Part shown: one piece after another, positions 1-8,552 of the stretch
How positions within the stretch are numbered: the stretch's first letter is position 1
Layout: the number at the start of each line of letters is the position of its first letter
Source of the DNA: an uncultured Bacteroidales bacterium
GTDB lineage: Bacteria > Bacteroidota > Bacteroidia > Bacteroidales > Coprobacteraceae
Length of the DNA stretch: 64,000 bases
Reading direction: 5' to 3'
NCBI GenBank assembly: GCA_949297285.1
Contig: CASFRL010000107.1
Span: 29,048-93,047, forward strand
Notes under the pieces: model-generated
Databases searched by the model: none
Seen by the model: only the letters and a program-made list of their open reading frames with translations
Told to the model about the DNA's origin: nothing
Position numbers and translations under genes: made by a program

Positions 1-911
1 TTTTTTGCTATCAGAAGCAAATCGCCCGAGGTGAGTTCCTCTTCACGATAAAGAATCTGGTTCCGGATGCCTTGATTAAAAACTCCGGCGCGTTTATTCG
101 AACGGGTTATAACAATCGTCTCATCCATCCCATCCCTGCTATATGCCGAAGATAATGTTTCAATCAGGTCTTCACCCCCTACCCGTTGTATGTCGGCATA
201 GTCTTTTAAATGAATTTTAGGCAGGGCAAACAAGCCTTCTTCCATCAATTCCCGCAAACGGGTAGCATTAAAAAGGATTCCCGAATCATTCGATTGCCGA
301 ACAACTTGACATAAGGAGAAATCGATCACCGATAACCCATACCCGGTCAAACAGTTCTTCTCCAGTGCTGGGCTCTGGATTTGCCCTACCGGAGGCAACT
401 GCGCCGGATCTCCCAACAAAATCAAACGGCATCCTTCTCCCGAATAAACATACTCGATCAAATCATCCAATAACCGTCCCGAGCCATAATATATTGTCCG
501 CTCTCCTTCACCATTAGAGATCATAGAGGCTTCATCGACAATAAACAACGTATCTTTATGCAGATTATCGGTTATGCAAAAACCTTCATAATCGGCCGAA
601 AAGGCTTTTTGCCGATATATTTTTTTATGAATGGTATAGGCCGAATGCGCCGCATAACCCGAAAAGACCTTTGCAGCCCTTCCTGTCGGTGCCAACAAAA
701 CGGTCTTTCGTTGAAATCCGGACAAAGTCTGCACCAACGCTCCGACCAAAGATGTTTTACCCGTACCGGCATACCCTCTTATCAGAAACAGAGAACGAGA
801 GTCTTGATCGAAAAGAAAATCAGCAAGCCGGGCAATCAAATCGGCTTGTTCCTCGGTAGGCTGATAAGGAAGATTCTCAGCAAATTTCTGAATAAAGAAT
901 TCGTTTATCAT
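1..911 (-). CDS. RecD-like SF1B DNA helicase (AAA ATPase), C-terminus beyond the window
   Basis: Partial gene entering from the left edge; its ATG is the complement of 909-911 and 303 codons are visible without a stop. It is an ATP-dependent DNA helicase of the RecD/Pif1-like superfamily 1B. Seen: Walker A GYAGTGKT at about residues 46-53, Walker B DTLFIVDEASM near residue 120, and motif III GDPAQLPPVG. The C-terminal UvrD-like helicase half lies outside. A TAnnTTTG -7 element on this strand is at 935-942, about 25 nt before the start. It is divergent from the DUF3822 gene. There is no RecB or RecC neighbour, so it is a stand-alone helicase rather than RecBCD. The exact subfamily cannot be set without the missing half. 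Confidence 0.9.
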   Translation of the reverse strand, partial: MINEFFIQKFAENLPYQPTEEQADLIARLADFLFDQDSRSLFLIRGYAGTGKTSLVGALVQTLSGFQRKTVLLAPTGRAAKVFSGYAAHSAYTIHKKIYRQKAFSADYEGFCITDNLHKDTLFIVDEASMISNGEGERTIYYGSGRLLDDLIEYVYSGEGCRLILLGDPAQLPPVGQIQSPALEKNCLTGYGLSVIDFSLCQVVRQSNDSGILFNATRLRELMEEGLFALPKIHLKDYADIQRVGGEDLIETLSSAYSRDGMDETIVITRSNKRAGVFNQGIRNQILYREEELTSGDLLLIAK

Positions 912-934
912 CTTTTTAAAAATAAAGTAGAATA

Positions 935-942
935 CAAAAATA
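935..942 (-). promoter_or_regulatory. -7 element of the helicase promoter
   Basis: TATTTTTG read on the minus strand matches the Bacteroidetes -7 consensus TAnnTTTG and lies just before the helicase ATG. I see no clear -33 TTTG at standard spacing. Confidence 0.5.
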
Positions 943-963
943 GCTCTTCCGGTTTTATTTTTC

Positions 964-971
964 TATTTTTG
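964..971 (+). promoter_or_regulatory. -7 element for the DUF3822-rsmD-DMT operon
   Basis: TATTTTTG on the plus strand, about 57 nt before the ATG at 1029. With the minus-strand element 22 bp away it forms a compact divergent promoter region. The -33 box is weak. Confidence 0.5.
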
Positions 972-1028
972 TAATCGGAATATGATTTTAAATACATAAA
1001 AAAACATAGTATCATCCGAAACGAAAAT

Positions 1029-1862
1029 ATGGGAGAACAGACATCCAAAACAATATTCCCTGAACAAACGGGAGATTATACTTTGTCGATTCGCTTGCGA
1101 AACGACGGATGTTATTTTTCAATCTCGAACCCGAAGATCAACAACTCCTATACCGGACAAAACATCATATTCTCGCCGAGTGGAAACACGCCTCTACAAT
1201 CTATCGAAGAAATGGTGTATAATCACCCTGTCTTATTGAAGAAATTTCAAAAAACATATATAATCATACAATCCTCCCGGTTTACCTTTGTCCCTAAATC
1301 GATCGAACCGGAAAAGGACAAACTGAATGTATATTACGATTTTTGTTTCCCTTCCCATACCGATAAAATCCTTTGCAATGAATGGAAAAGAAACGGGTTA
1401 TACAATCTATTTGGTGTCGATAAAGATATTTATGCTTTTCTGAAAAGGACTTTCGACACACCGTTATTTTTACATCAACTGACACCGTTGTGCGAATACT
1501 TTTTCGGCCGAAGCCAAATCGGAAACAACTCGAAAATGTATGTTCATTTACAAAAGGGATGGATAGACATCGCTTGTTTCAATAAAACCGGACTCCTCTT
1601 TGCCAACTCATTCGAATACGGTGATATTCATGATGCGGCATACTATATTCTCAATGTCTGGGAACAACAAGGATTCAATCAGGAAAAAGACGAGCTGCAA
1701 CTTACGGGAGACAAAGGGCCTCGCCAAACGATAACCCGTATAGCCCAAGAATATATCCGTCAGGTAATGCCCTCGATTTTCCCTCCCCAACTGTTTAAAT
1801 TAGGGAAAGAGACTCTTGAAGCCCCTTTCGACTTAATGGTTATACCTCTATGCGAATTATAA
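1029..1862 (+). CDS. DUF3822 family protein
   Basis: 277-residue protein with no signal peptide or membrane segment. Its sequence and its place directly before rsmD match DUF3822, a Bacteroidetes family of unknown function. As established knowledge, this family shows an actin/hexokinase-like ATPase-type fold by prediction, which is not provable here. Its last 13 nt overlap the start of rsmD, so translation is probably coupled. I cannot assign a function; the link to 16S rRNA methylation is only positional. Confidence 0.75.
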   Translation: MGEQTSKTIFPEQTGDYTLSIRLRNDGCYFSISNPKINNSYTGQNIIFSPSGNTPLQSIEEMVYNHPVLLKKFQKTYIIIQSSRFTFVPKSIEPEKDKLNVYYDFCFPSHTDKILCNEWKRNGLYNLFGVDKDIYAFLKRTFDTPLFLHQLTPLCEYFFGRSQIGNNSKMYVHLQKGWIDIACFNKTGLLFANSFEYGDIHDAAYYILNVWEQQGFNQEKDELQLTGDKGPRQTITRIAQEYIRQVMPSIFPPQLFKLGKETLEAPFDLMVIPLCEL

Positions 1863-2431
1863 GCGGAAAATACGGAAAAAGAAGATTCGACGTACCTTCT
1901 CATATCAAAGCACGTCCAACGACTGATTTTGCCCGAGAAAATTTGTTCAATGTATTGTCAAACATGATCGATTTTGACGGGGTGAACGCCCTCGACCTGT
2001 TTGCCGGGACAGGAGCTATCAGTTTCGAATTGTTATCACGGGGATGCGCCAAAGTCGTTTGTGTCGAGAATTATCCGGTACAATACAACTTTATCCGTAA
2101 AGTCATGCAACAGCTGCACGACGAAAATTTAATTCCGATAAAAGGCGATGTGTTCAAGTTTGTCCCTACTTGTAAAGAAAAATTTGATCTTATATTTGCC
2201 GATCCTCCTTATAATTTGCCTAACTTCGGAACAATCCCCGAACTCATCCTTAACTCAGGGTTACTCAACCCCGGAGGCATTTTCATTATCGAACACTCTA
2301 AATCGTATGATTTCTCCATGCTACCGGGATTTGATCAAAAACGGACATACGGCAGCGTAAATTTCAGCATTTTCAGTCCGGATTCTGAACCTGCAGAAAA
2401 AGAAGAGGGAAAAGACGATGAACAATATTAA
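1850..2431 (+). CDS. rsmD: 16S rRNA (guanine(966)-N2)-methyltransferase RsmD
   Basis: 193 residues, a normal RsmD length. It transfers a methyl group from S-adenosylmethionine to N2 of G966 in 16S rRNA. Seen: an early MRIISGKYGKRRF segment typical of the family, the SAM-binding loop DLFAGTGAISFE around residues 49-60, and the catalytic FADPPYNLP motif (N/DPPY type) near residue 120. It overlaps DUF3822 upstream by 13 nt and the DMT transporter downstream by 14 nt, giving a tight three-gene operon. The C-terminal tail is acidic and lysine rich. Confidence 0.93.
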   Translation: MRIISGKYGKRRFDVPSHIKARPTTDFARENLFNVLSNMIDFDGVNALDLFAGTGAISFELLSRGCAKVVCVENYPVQYNFIRKVMQQLHDENLIPIKGDVFKFVPTCKEKFDLIFADPPYNLPNFGTIPELILNSGLLNPGGIFIIEHSKSYDFSMLPGFDQKRTYGSVNFSIFSPDSEPAEKEEGKDDEQY

Positions 2432-3335
2432 AGGCTTTTTCTTCGGCATTTTATCATCTGCAACATTCGGTCTTATCCCGCTTTTCACGCTTCCTGTAAT
2501 GGAGCAGGGAATGAGATTCGATTCGATCTTATTCTATCGTTTCTTGTTAGCAAGCATTGCCATAGGCATTGTTCTTCTGATAAGGAAACAATCGCTTAAA
2601 ATCCGACTTTCAGAAATACCGGCATTATTCTATCTGAGCATCTTTTATGTCGTGTCGGCTCTATTTCTTTTCTGGGGATACAACTATCTCCCCAGCGGCA
2701 TCGCAACAACGATACATTTCCTATATCCGGTATTCGTCACACTTATCATGACCATTGCCTATCATGAAAAAAATTCTATCCTAAAAATCACGGCCATCCT
2801 AATGGCAATATGCGGCGTTGCCTGTTTATCGATCGGAGAAAACGACCGGGAAATCAGTCTTGTCGGAATAGGGATAGTTCTCGTTTCGGCCATAGGTTAT
2901 GCCCTTTATATTGTCCGGGTAAACAAATCAAGAGTAAAGAATATGCCCGGAATGAAACTTACGTTTTATGTGTTCCTTTTCGGATCGGTTCTCTTTTTAC
3001 TCAACACTCAAATCAACGGGGGATTACAGGTTATCTCCAACGGAAATATCGCCGTAAATTTAGCCATGTTGGCCATTATTCCGACAATAATCTCCAATCT
3101 TGCGCTGGTGCAGGCCTTGAAAAACATAGGGTCTACCCTAACAGCAATACTCGGTGCTATGGAACCTTTAACGGCTGTATGTGTCGGGATTATCGTGTTT
3201 CACGAACCCTTCTCCGTTTCTCTTGCAACAGGATTTATACTTATTATCACAGCCGTGACCCTCATCATATTGTCACATCCATTAGAAAAGGTCATACGCC
3301 AGTTACAAACCCGTATTTATCGCAAACAAAAATAA
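2418..3335 (+). CDS. EamA-type DMT family transporter
   Basis: 305-residue integral membrane protein with about ten hydrophobic segments in two homologous halves, the pattern of the drug/metabolite transporter superfamily (two EamA domains). The second half contains the family-typical stretch near residues 235-255 (ALVQALKNIGSTLTAIL, then MEPLTAVCVGIIVFHEP). It probably exports a small metabolite or amino acid; the substrate cannot be read from sequence. The start overlaps rsmD by 14 nt. It is convergent with mutY, whose stop is only 3 nt away. Confidence 0.88.
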   Translation: MNNIKGFFFGILSSATFGLIPLFTLPVMEQGMRFDSILFYRFLLASIAIGIVLLIRKQSLKIRLSEIPALFYLSIFYVVSALFLFWGYNYLPSGIATTIHFLYPVFVTLIMTIAYHEKNSILKITAILMAICGVACLSIGENDREISLVGIGIVLVSAIGYALYIVRVNKSRVKNMPGMKLTFYVFLFGSVLFLLNTQINGGLQVISNGNIAVNLAMLAIIPTIISNLALVQALKNIGSTLTAILGAMEPLTAVCVGIIVFHEPFSVSLATGFILIITAVTLIILSHPLEKVIRQLQTRIYRKQK

Positions 3336-3338
3336 TGG

Positions 3339-4436
3339 CTATCCCCATAACGTCTGTTCTTTGATATGCCTCATCTGCTGTTCGACATAAATATGGGTCA
3401 ACCGGGAAATGGCAAAATGGTCGAGTTCTTCATAAGGAATGCGCATATATTCGGACAATCCTTCCGGGATATTTTCGATCTCAAGTGTATAAAAACAGGC
3501 ATTTATAATGCGATGCGACAAGACATGGCGTTTTTGCAAGGGCAAGGCTGTTATCTTGATATGTCCGGCTCCCCTAAACAAACGGTCATACTCTTCGGTA
3601 TGCTGCAATTCCTCAAAAGAATACTCCCGGTCTGTTTCGATCAAAACAAATTCATATAAATTTTTCCATATATCCTCTCCGGTACGTTGCCTTATCCAAA
3701 TGTCTTTTCCATAAAAGACACAAAAATAGTTGAAGAAACGAGGTTTTACGACAGGTTTCGATTGTTTTACCGGCAGTTTATCCACACGTCCCGAAACAAC
3801 AGAAAGGCACTTCGACACCAAAGGACATAACTCACAACGGGGAGACCGCGGGACACATTGCAACGCACCCAACTCCATAATTGCCTGATTATATAGATCG
3901 GGATGCTTTTTATCGAGAAGTTCTGAAGCCAGTTTTGCAAAGATTTTTTTCCCTTGTGTAGAATCTATCGGAACGTCAATATCAAAAAGACGGGCCAGAA
4001 CACGATACACATTTCCGTCGACAACGGCATAAGGCTGACGGTATGCAAACGAGCAAATCGCCGCAGCGGTATATTCTCCGATCCCTTTCAATGAGCGAAC
4101 CTCTTTATTATTATCGGGGAAACGTCCACCGAAATCTCGTACAATCTGCCGGGCTGCCGTATGCAAATTGCGGGCACGACTATAATACCCCAGGCCCTGC
4201 CAATATTTCAAGACCTCATCTTCTTCGGCTTCTGCCAAAGAAACAACATCCGGAAAACGGGACATGAAACGGTTAAAATAGTCGAGACCTTGCGCCACTC
4301 GTGTTTGTTGAAGTATTATCTCCGACACCCAAATGACATACGGATCGGTCGTGTCGCGCCAAGGCAAATTCCGCTTATTTTTTAAATACCACTTTTCTAA
4401 AGGAAGAGCAAATTCCATATTTTCCATACCGGACAC
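3339..4436 (-). CDS. mutY: A/G-specific adenine DNA glycosylase MutY
   Basis: 365 residues. It removes adenine mispaired with 8-oxoguanine in base-excision repair. Seen: catalytic Glu39 in SEIILQQTRV, helix-hairpin-helix LKGIGEYTAAAI at about 116-127, catalytic Asp140 in VVDGNVYRVLAR, and the [4Fe-4S] ligands C194, C201, C204 and C210 in exact CX6CX2CX5C spacing. The remaining 150 residues match the NUDIX-like 8-oxoG recognition domain. A later Met (residue 4 or 7) could be the true start. It is a single gene, convergent with the DMT exporter and divergent from the next gene. Confidence 0.97.
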   Translation of the reverse strand: MSGMENMEFALPLEKWYLKNKRNLPWRDTTDPYVIWVSEIILQQTRVAQGLDYFNRFMSRFPDVVSLAEAEEDEVLKYWQGLGYYSRARNLHTAARQIVRDFGGRFPDNNKEVRSLKGIGEYTAAAICSFAYRQPYAVVDGNVYRVLARLFDIDVPIDSTQGKKIFAKLASELLDKKHPDLYNQAIMELGALQCVPRSPRCELCPLVSKCLSVVSGRVDKLPVKQSKPVVKPRFFNYFCVFYGKDIWIRQRTGEDIWKNLYEFVLIETDREYSFEELQHTEEYDRLFRGAGHIKITALPLQKRHVLSHRIINACFYTLEIENIPEGLSEYMRIPYEELDHFAISRLTHIYVEQQMRHIKEQTLWG

Positions 4437-4543
4437 ACTTTTTATGATCAGATCTTTGTCTTAACCCGACACAAGATTCTCTCAAAATCGAAAACAAAAG
4501 TAAAAAAATAGGATGAAAAATCATGATACACATTATCAAAGCA

Positions 4544-4574
4544 TTGTAGAATTAACTATTAATACGTAAGTTTG
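4544..4574 (+). promoter_or_regulatory. Bacteroidetes-type promoter of the DUF3843-like gene
   Basis: TTG at 4544-4546, a 20-nt spacer, then TAAGTTTG at 4567-4574 (TAnnTTTG). Transcription should start near 4582, only about 10 nt before the ATG at 4592. Confidence 0.6.
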
Positions 4575-4591
4575 CAAACAAAAAACTGTCT

Positions 4592-5929
4592 ATGGCAAAG
4601 AAAAAACAAGCGATATACAGCACCGATTGGGCTGCACTCCACCCCTACCAAGGATCGGCCAATACCGATTTTTATTACACGACGATTGCCAATAAAATCT
4701 ATGATGTCATCGATACTCTTTCAGGAGACAACTCATCGGAAAACGATTTGTTTTTTCTGGAAGATGAAGAAAAAAAACAACTGGCATGCACGCTGGCTTC
4801 CTATTTCGAAGATGTTATATCCTCGGTCGGGATCTTCAGGACATTCACCCAAGAACATAACCGGAGATATAATTCTCCGCTTCCTTTTTTCTCCTGCAAT
4901 GATTACGTTGACGATGAGATCAACGGAGAAGACATTCAATTTCTGATTTGGCACTACTTCATGCAGTTGAACCGTGACCAGGTTCCGTTCTCTCCGAAAG
5001 CACCTCTTTTTTCTGAAATGGCAGAAAAAATAATGGAAATTCTGGACGAAGAATATGAGTCGGCTCCAGAAAATGAAAAGCTCAAGTCATTTTTCACATT
5101 ATCCGAAAAAGAGTGTACCAACTTATATTCTTTACAAGCCCGTTTTACATGGTTGGCAACAGAATCTTATCTTTTTCAGTTCAATGGCAGACAAATGCAA
5201 GAGGAGATAAACCAATTAGTAGAGACAGCAAAAGAAGAGGGTACAGAAGAGTATCTCCCGGACATGGTAAATTCACTCTGTAACGACTTCGTATATAATC
5301 ACATTACCGAGTTTATGCAACTTACCGCGGCTCAATGGCTTGCTCTTCTGTTAGGAGAAAGACATCCGGCCTATGATGCCCTGAAAAATTTGTCCCGCAA
5401 ATATTCAGGATATTTCGATTTTGTGGACGAGGACGAACACTATGTCCGTTTTCGACATATCATTACCGGGAAAATCATTGAAGCCTCACAAAAATCTTTA
5501 AAAGGATTTCCCAAAGATATGAAAAGCGATAAAGTCAGCCTATATGCGGGATTTGTGCAATGGCAAAATGAATGGTGGATCATGGGTGTAGTAAATACAT
5601 ACCCTAAATCAGAAACTTTAACGGAAGAAATCGATAAACGGGCTGAAGAAGAATTCGAAATTTTCGAAGAGAAGAAAGAGCTGCCGGAGAATGAACAAGA
5701 GATTATCTTGAAGGATATTTTAGAGGATACGGCTCTCGAAGAGGGTGAGGAACCCTTGACTCCTGAAGAAACGGCATGGATAGCTGTATTGAGCGATGAA
5801 CTGAGTGTTTCTTTTATGGAAAAGGCTGTACAAGAAGGGAAAATACCCGGATTACGATTCGACGGAGAAAACGGTTTCGAATTATTACAGAATAACTTGG
5901 ATTTCGTACTCCGTTATGTTAAACGTTAA
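4592..5929 (+). CDS. DUF3843-like cytoplasmic protein of unknown function
   Basis: 445 residues, acidic overall, with no signal peptide and no membrane segment. The N-terminus (DWAALHPYQGSANTDFYY) resembles what I remember of the Bacteroidetes family DUF3843, but I cannot confirm it here. The C-terminal quarter is strongly acidic (repeated EE and EEK runs around residues 350-395), as in a flexible linker, followed by a short folded tail. It has its own promoter and no functional clue from neighbours (mutY, an esterase). Function unknown. Confidence 0.6.
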   Translation: MAKKKQAIYSTDWAALHPYQGSANTDFYYTTIANKIYDVIDTLSGDNSSENDLFFLEDEEKKQLACTLASYFEDVISSVGIFRTFTQEHNRRYNSPLPFFSCNDYVDDEINGEDIQFLIWHYFMQLNRDQVPFSPKAPLFSEMAEKIMEILDEEYESAPENEKLKSFFTLSEKECTNLYSLQARFTWLATESYLFQFNGRQMQEEINQLVETAKEEGTEEYLPDMVNSLCNDFVYNHITEFMQLTAAQWLALLLGERHPAYDALKNLSRKYSGYFDFVDEDEHYVRFRHIITGKIIEASQKSLKGFPKDMKSDKVSLYAGFVQWQNEWWIMGVVNTYPKSETLTEEIDKRAEEEFEIFEEKKELPENEQEIILKDILEDTALEEGEEPLTPEETAWIAVLSDELSVSFMEKAVQEGKIPGLRFDGENGFELLQNNLDFVLRYVKR

Positions 5930-5965
5930 TCATCGTGTCTATTATTTATTCAACACATTATAATC

Positions 5966-6769
5966 ATGAAAAAAATATCAAGTTTTTTGCTTCTTTTTTG
6001 TTTGGTATTGTCAGTACAAGCCGAAACAATCAAAACCAATGTGAGAAGTGATGCCATGGATAAAGATATTCCATGCGTGATCATCACACCGGATAATTAT
6101 AACCCGAATGAAACTTATCCGGTTATCTATTTACTTCACGGATATAGCGGGAACCAGAATTCTTGGCCGGATCTAAAAAAAGACCTCCCGGAAATAGCGA
6201 CACAAGACAGCATAATTTTTGTGTGTCCTAATGGCGAAAACAGTTGGTATTGGGACAGTCCGCTTAATAAAGATTCGCAATTCGAAACATTTGTATCGAA
6301 AGAACTGATCTCCTTTATCGACAAAAACTTTTCTACCCAAAACGATAGAACAGGTCGGGCTATTGCCGGATTAAGTATGGGCGGACATGGAGCTTTATGG
6401 CTGGCTATACGTCATCAAGATGTATTCGGTGCTGCCGGAAGCACCAGCGGCGGAGTAGATATTCGCCCGTTCCCCGACAAATGGGAAATGAAAAAACAAT
6501 TGGGAGAATACGAAAGCAATAAGGACAGATGGAATAGTCATACGGTTATTAACCAAATCGACAAACTGCAAAATGGCAATCTTGCAATTATCATCGACTG
6601 CGGATTTAATGATTTCTTTTTCGAAGTAAATAACAATCTCCACGATGCGTTATTAAAACAAGGTATCGATCATGACTATATTGTACGTCCCGGAGAGCAT
6701 AATTCAAAATATTGGAACAACTCCATCGATTACCAAATACTATTTTTCAAAAAATATTTCAAACGATAA
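5966..6769 (+). CDS. Exported esterase (S-formylglutathione hydrolase/CE1-like alpha/beta hydrolase)
   Basis: 267 residues with a Sec signal peptide (MKKISSFLLLFCLVLSVQA, cleavage after about residue 19). The alpha/beta hydrolase signature is clear: the oxyanion-region motif YLLHGYSGN near residue 56, nucleophile elbow GLSMGGHGA near 135, a candidate Asp in DCGFNDFFF near 213 and a His in GEHNSKYW near 244. The family includes acyl and feruloyl esterases acting on carbohydrates, and it resembles the XynC/EstA group. It probably acts in the periplasm on an acylated sugar. It sits 36 nt after the DUF3843-like gene and may be cotranscribed. Confidence 0.82.
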   Translation: MKKISSFLLLFCLVLSVQAETIKTNVRSDAMDKDIPCVIITPDNYNPNETYPVIYLLHGYSGNQNSWPDLKKDLPEIATQDSIIFVCPNGENSWYWDSPLNKDSQFETFVSKELISFIDKNFSTQNDRTGRAIAGLSMGGHGALWLAIRHQDVFGAAGSTSGGVDIRPFPDKWEMKKQLGEYESNKDRWNSHTVINQIDKLQNGNLAIIIDCGFNDFFFEVNNNLHDALLKQGIDHDYIVRPGEHNSKYWNNSIDYQILFFKKYFKR

Positions 6770-6849
6770 ATGCTCAATGTAAAAAACAGTAAATAGTTAA
6801 AATATACACATAAATATTGTTAACGAAAACGTTTTTTTTACATAAACAC

Positions 6850-6880
6850 TTGTAAAAAAAATAGATGACCTTTATATTTG
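6850..6880 (+). promoter_or_regulatory. Promoter in the 6.77-7.16 kb gap
   Basis: TTG at 6850-6852, a 20-nt spacer and a perfect TATATTTG at 6873-6880. No protein gene on this strand follows; a terminator begins 45 nt later. Confidence 0.6.
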
Positions 6881-6951
6881 TACTATGTTTTTTCATAGTA
6901 TTAGATTTAAGGTTTACAAAGATTGGTTGTCGGGAGACAACCTTTTTTTTT
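6881..6951 (+). ncRNA. Candidate small RNA of about 65-70 nt
   Basis: Directly after the promoter lie two perfect hairpins. The first is a 7-bp stem TACTATG/CATAGTA (6881-6900) with a U6 loop. The second is a 7-bp stem GGTTGTC/GACAACC (6925-6942) with a GGGA loop and nine T residues (6943-6951), a classic intrinsic terminator. The ORFs overlapping it look non-coding. The rest of the 387-nt gap is AT rich with nothing I recognise. I match it to no known RNA family. It could instead be a terminated leader or a remnant. Confidence 0.5.
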
Positions 6952-7156
6952 GCCCACTCCCCCCCGCTCTTCTCGAATGAGAAAATCATTTCTTGCTCTC
7001 AATAAAGATTTTTTTATTCCCGTTAACCGGATACGAAATTGACAACGATAATTATGTAAAAAACGCATGGTAAAAACAGCGGATATGCACGACCAATCTA
7101 TATTCTGTTTTTAATGAATATAAAAACTAAAAAAGGCACCTTCCCCTTTGGCGTTT

Positions 7157-8254
7157 TTATTTCTGCAAACGAATTGCTTTCCCTTTTTTCGCACTTTTTA
7201 CGGCAGCTTCAAGAATCTCTACCACAATCATATTATTCTCCAATGAAGAGAGATTATCCGGTGTAACTTGAATCTCTTTACGAACAGCGGCCTTTAAAAA
7301 ATAGAACGGATCATTATACGGCTTTTCTAATGGAGGGGCAACCCATGAATTCTCCTCTCCTTCCGTATATACCCGCATTTGGGTTGGGGTATCTTGATAG
7401 ACATATCCCCGGGAACCATATATATGCATATCTTTTCTATTCATCGGCCAATTCCACGAAGCCATAATCTGAACCGTTGCCGAAGGATATTCAAGAATAA
7501 TCGTCGCATCGTCATCGACTTTAGGATATACATGAGGCTTTTGACGCTTCAAAATCGCATACACGCTAACAGGTTTTTGGTTGTCAAAGAACCAAGTAGA
7601 CAGATTGGCTCCATAACAGCCGAAATCGGTCACAGCACCTCCACCATTCAACACAGGATCGGTCAACCAACGAAGGAATTCTCCACTGCATTTAATCTCG
7701 ACAGGTCCTTGATGCCCATCATAAACCTCCATACGAGTTATATCCCCTATGTTTTTTTGTCTTTTGATCAAATTATAAGCCTCATGATTGGTATTATACC
7801 ATGTTGTTTCATAATTGGTCAGCAACAAGATATTATTTTCCCGTGCAAGTTTTGCCATACGATCGGCATGCTTCACACTCACGGCAAGCGGTTTTTCAAC
7901 CATAACATGTATACCTCTCGGAGCACAGGCTTCCACAACCCGCAAATGATCATAAATAGGCTCATACACGATAACGGCCTCGGGATGTGTTTTATCGAGC
8001 ATCTCTTCCAAGTCTTCATAAAATAAAGAAGAATCTACTTTCTCACGCAATGGGGATTTTTCTCTAAGGGCCGCATCTCTCTCGGCAACTCCGACAATAC
8101 AAAAATCGCCTCTGTCGATCCGGACCAATATTTCATGTAAATGAGAATGGGAAAGGCCTACAACTCCCAACCGCAACGGGGCATTATCTTCGGCTTTCAA
8201 TGATACGAAACAAACTAAAAAAAACGACAACACGACTGCTCGATATGCTTTCAT
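7157..8254 (-). CDS. Exported Gfo/Idh/MocA family oxidoreductase
   Basis: 365 residues with a cleavable Sec-type signal peptide (residues 1-21, ending SLKA) and no twin-arginine motif. Rossmann domain first (LRLGVVGLSHSHLHEIL, about 28-44), then EKPLAVSVKHADRM near 117-130 with the Lys typical of the family, then the alpha/beta C-terminal domain. Most Gfo/Idh/MocA enzymes are cytoplasmic NAD(P)-dependent sugar dehydrogenases. An exported copy resembles GH109-type or periplasmic sugar-modifying members. The glycine motif is degenerate (GLSHSH in place of GxGxxG), so cofactor use is uncertain. Confidence 0.85.
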   Translation of the reverse strand: MKAYRAVVLSFFLVCFVSLKAEDNAPLRLGVVGLSHSHLHEILVRIDRGDFCIVGVAERDAALREKSPLREKVDSSLFYEDLEEMLDKTHPEAVIVYEPIYDHLRVVEACAPRGIHVMVEKPLAVSVKHADRMAKLARENNILLLTNYETTWYNTNHEAYNLIKRQKNIGDITRMEVYDGHQGPVEIKCSGEFLRWLTDPVLNGGGAVTDFGCYGANLSTWFFDNQKPVSVYAILKRQKPHVYPKVDDDATIILEYPSATVQIMASWNWPMNRKDMHIYGSRGYVYQDTPTQMRVYTEGEENSWVAPPLEKPYNDPFYFLKAAVRKEIQVTPDNLSSLENNMIVVEILEAAVKSAKKGKAIRLQK

Positions 8255-8520
8255 GATAAAAGTTATTACAGGTAAATATCTTATTTTTTTTCGATGATAA
8301 AAGTAATAAAAACAATCTGAAAATAGCTGGAGTCTTTATCTAAAATTGTGTATCCTTCGACCATCAACTGCCGATAAAACATTCACCGATAATATGTGCT
8401 CATCCAAAAGTCCTGTTATAACTCGAATATTCGAGCAATTTTATGTTATCATAATTCTGGCATCTACCGAAACTGCTGTTTTCAAAGAGTGATGTATTGC
8501 AATTATTAACGCGCAATTTG
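8255..8520. other. Divergent intergenic region with a 14-bp palindrome
   Basis: Upstream region shared by the minus-strand oxidoreductase and the plus-strand B3/B4 gene. The only striking element is the perfect palindrome CTCGAATATTCGAG at 8422-8435, a possible operator. No coding potential seen. Confidence 0.4.
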
Positions 8521-8528
8521 TATTTTTG
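8521..8528 (+). promoter_or_regulatory. -7 element that decides the B3/B4 gene start
   Basis: TATTTTTG (TAnnTTTG) at 8521-8528, with a TTG about 21 nt upstream. An upstream in-frame TTG at 8526 would lie inside this element, so the ATG at 8553 is the start. Confidence 0.6.
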
Positions 8529-8552
8529 CATGCAAATTGCAGAATAAAACCA

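Noticed and set aside
558..974. Open frames opposite the helicase gene
   Set aside because: They are shadows of the minus-strand helicase, which has Walker A, Walker B and motif III.
6774..6989. 71-codon ORF on the minus strand
   Set aside because: It runs across the small-RNA promoter and terminator, is built from AT-rich sequence, and matches no family.
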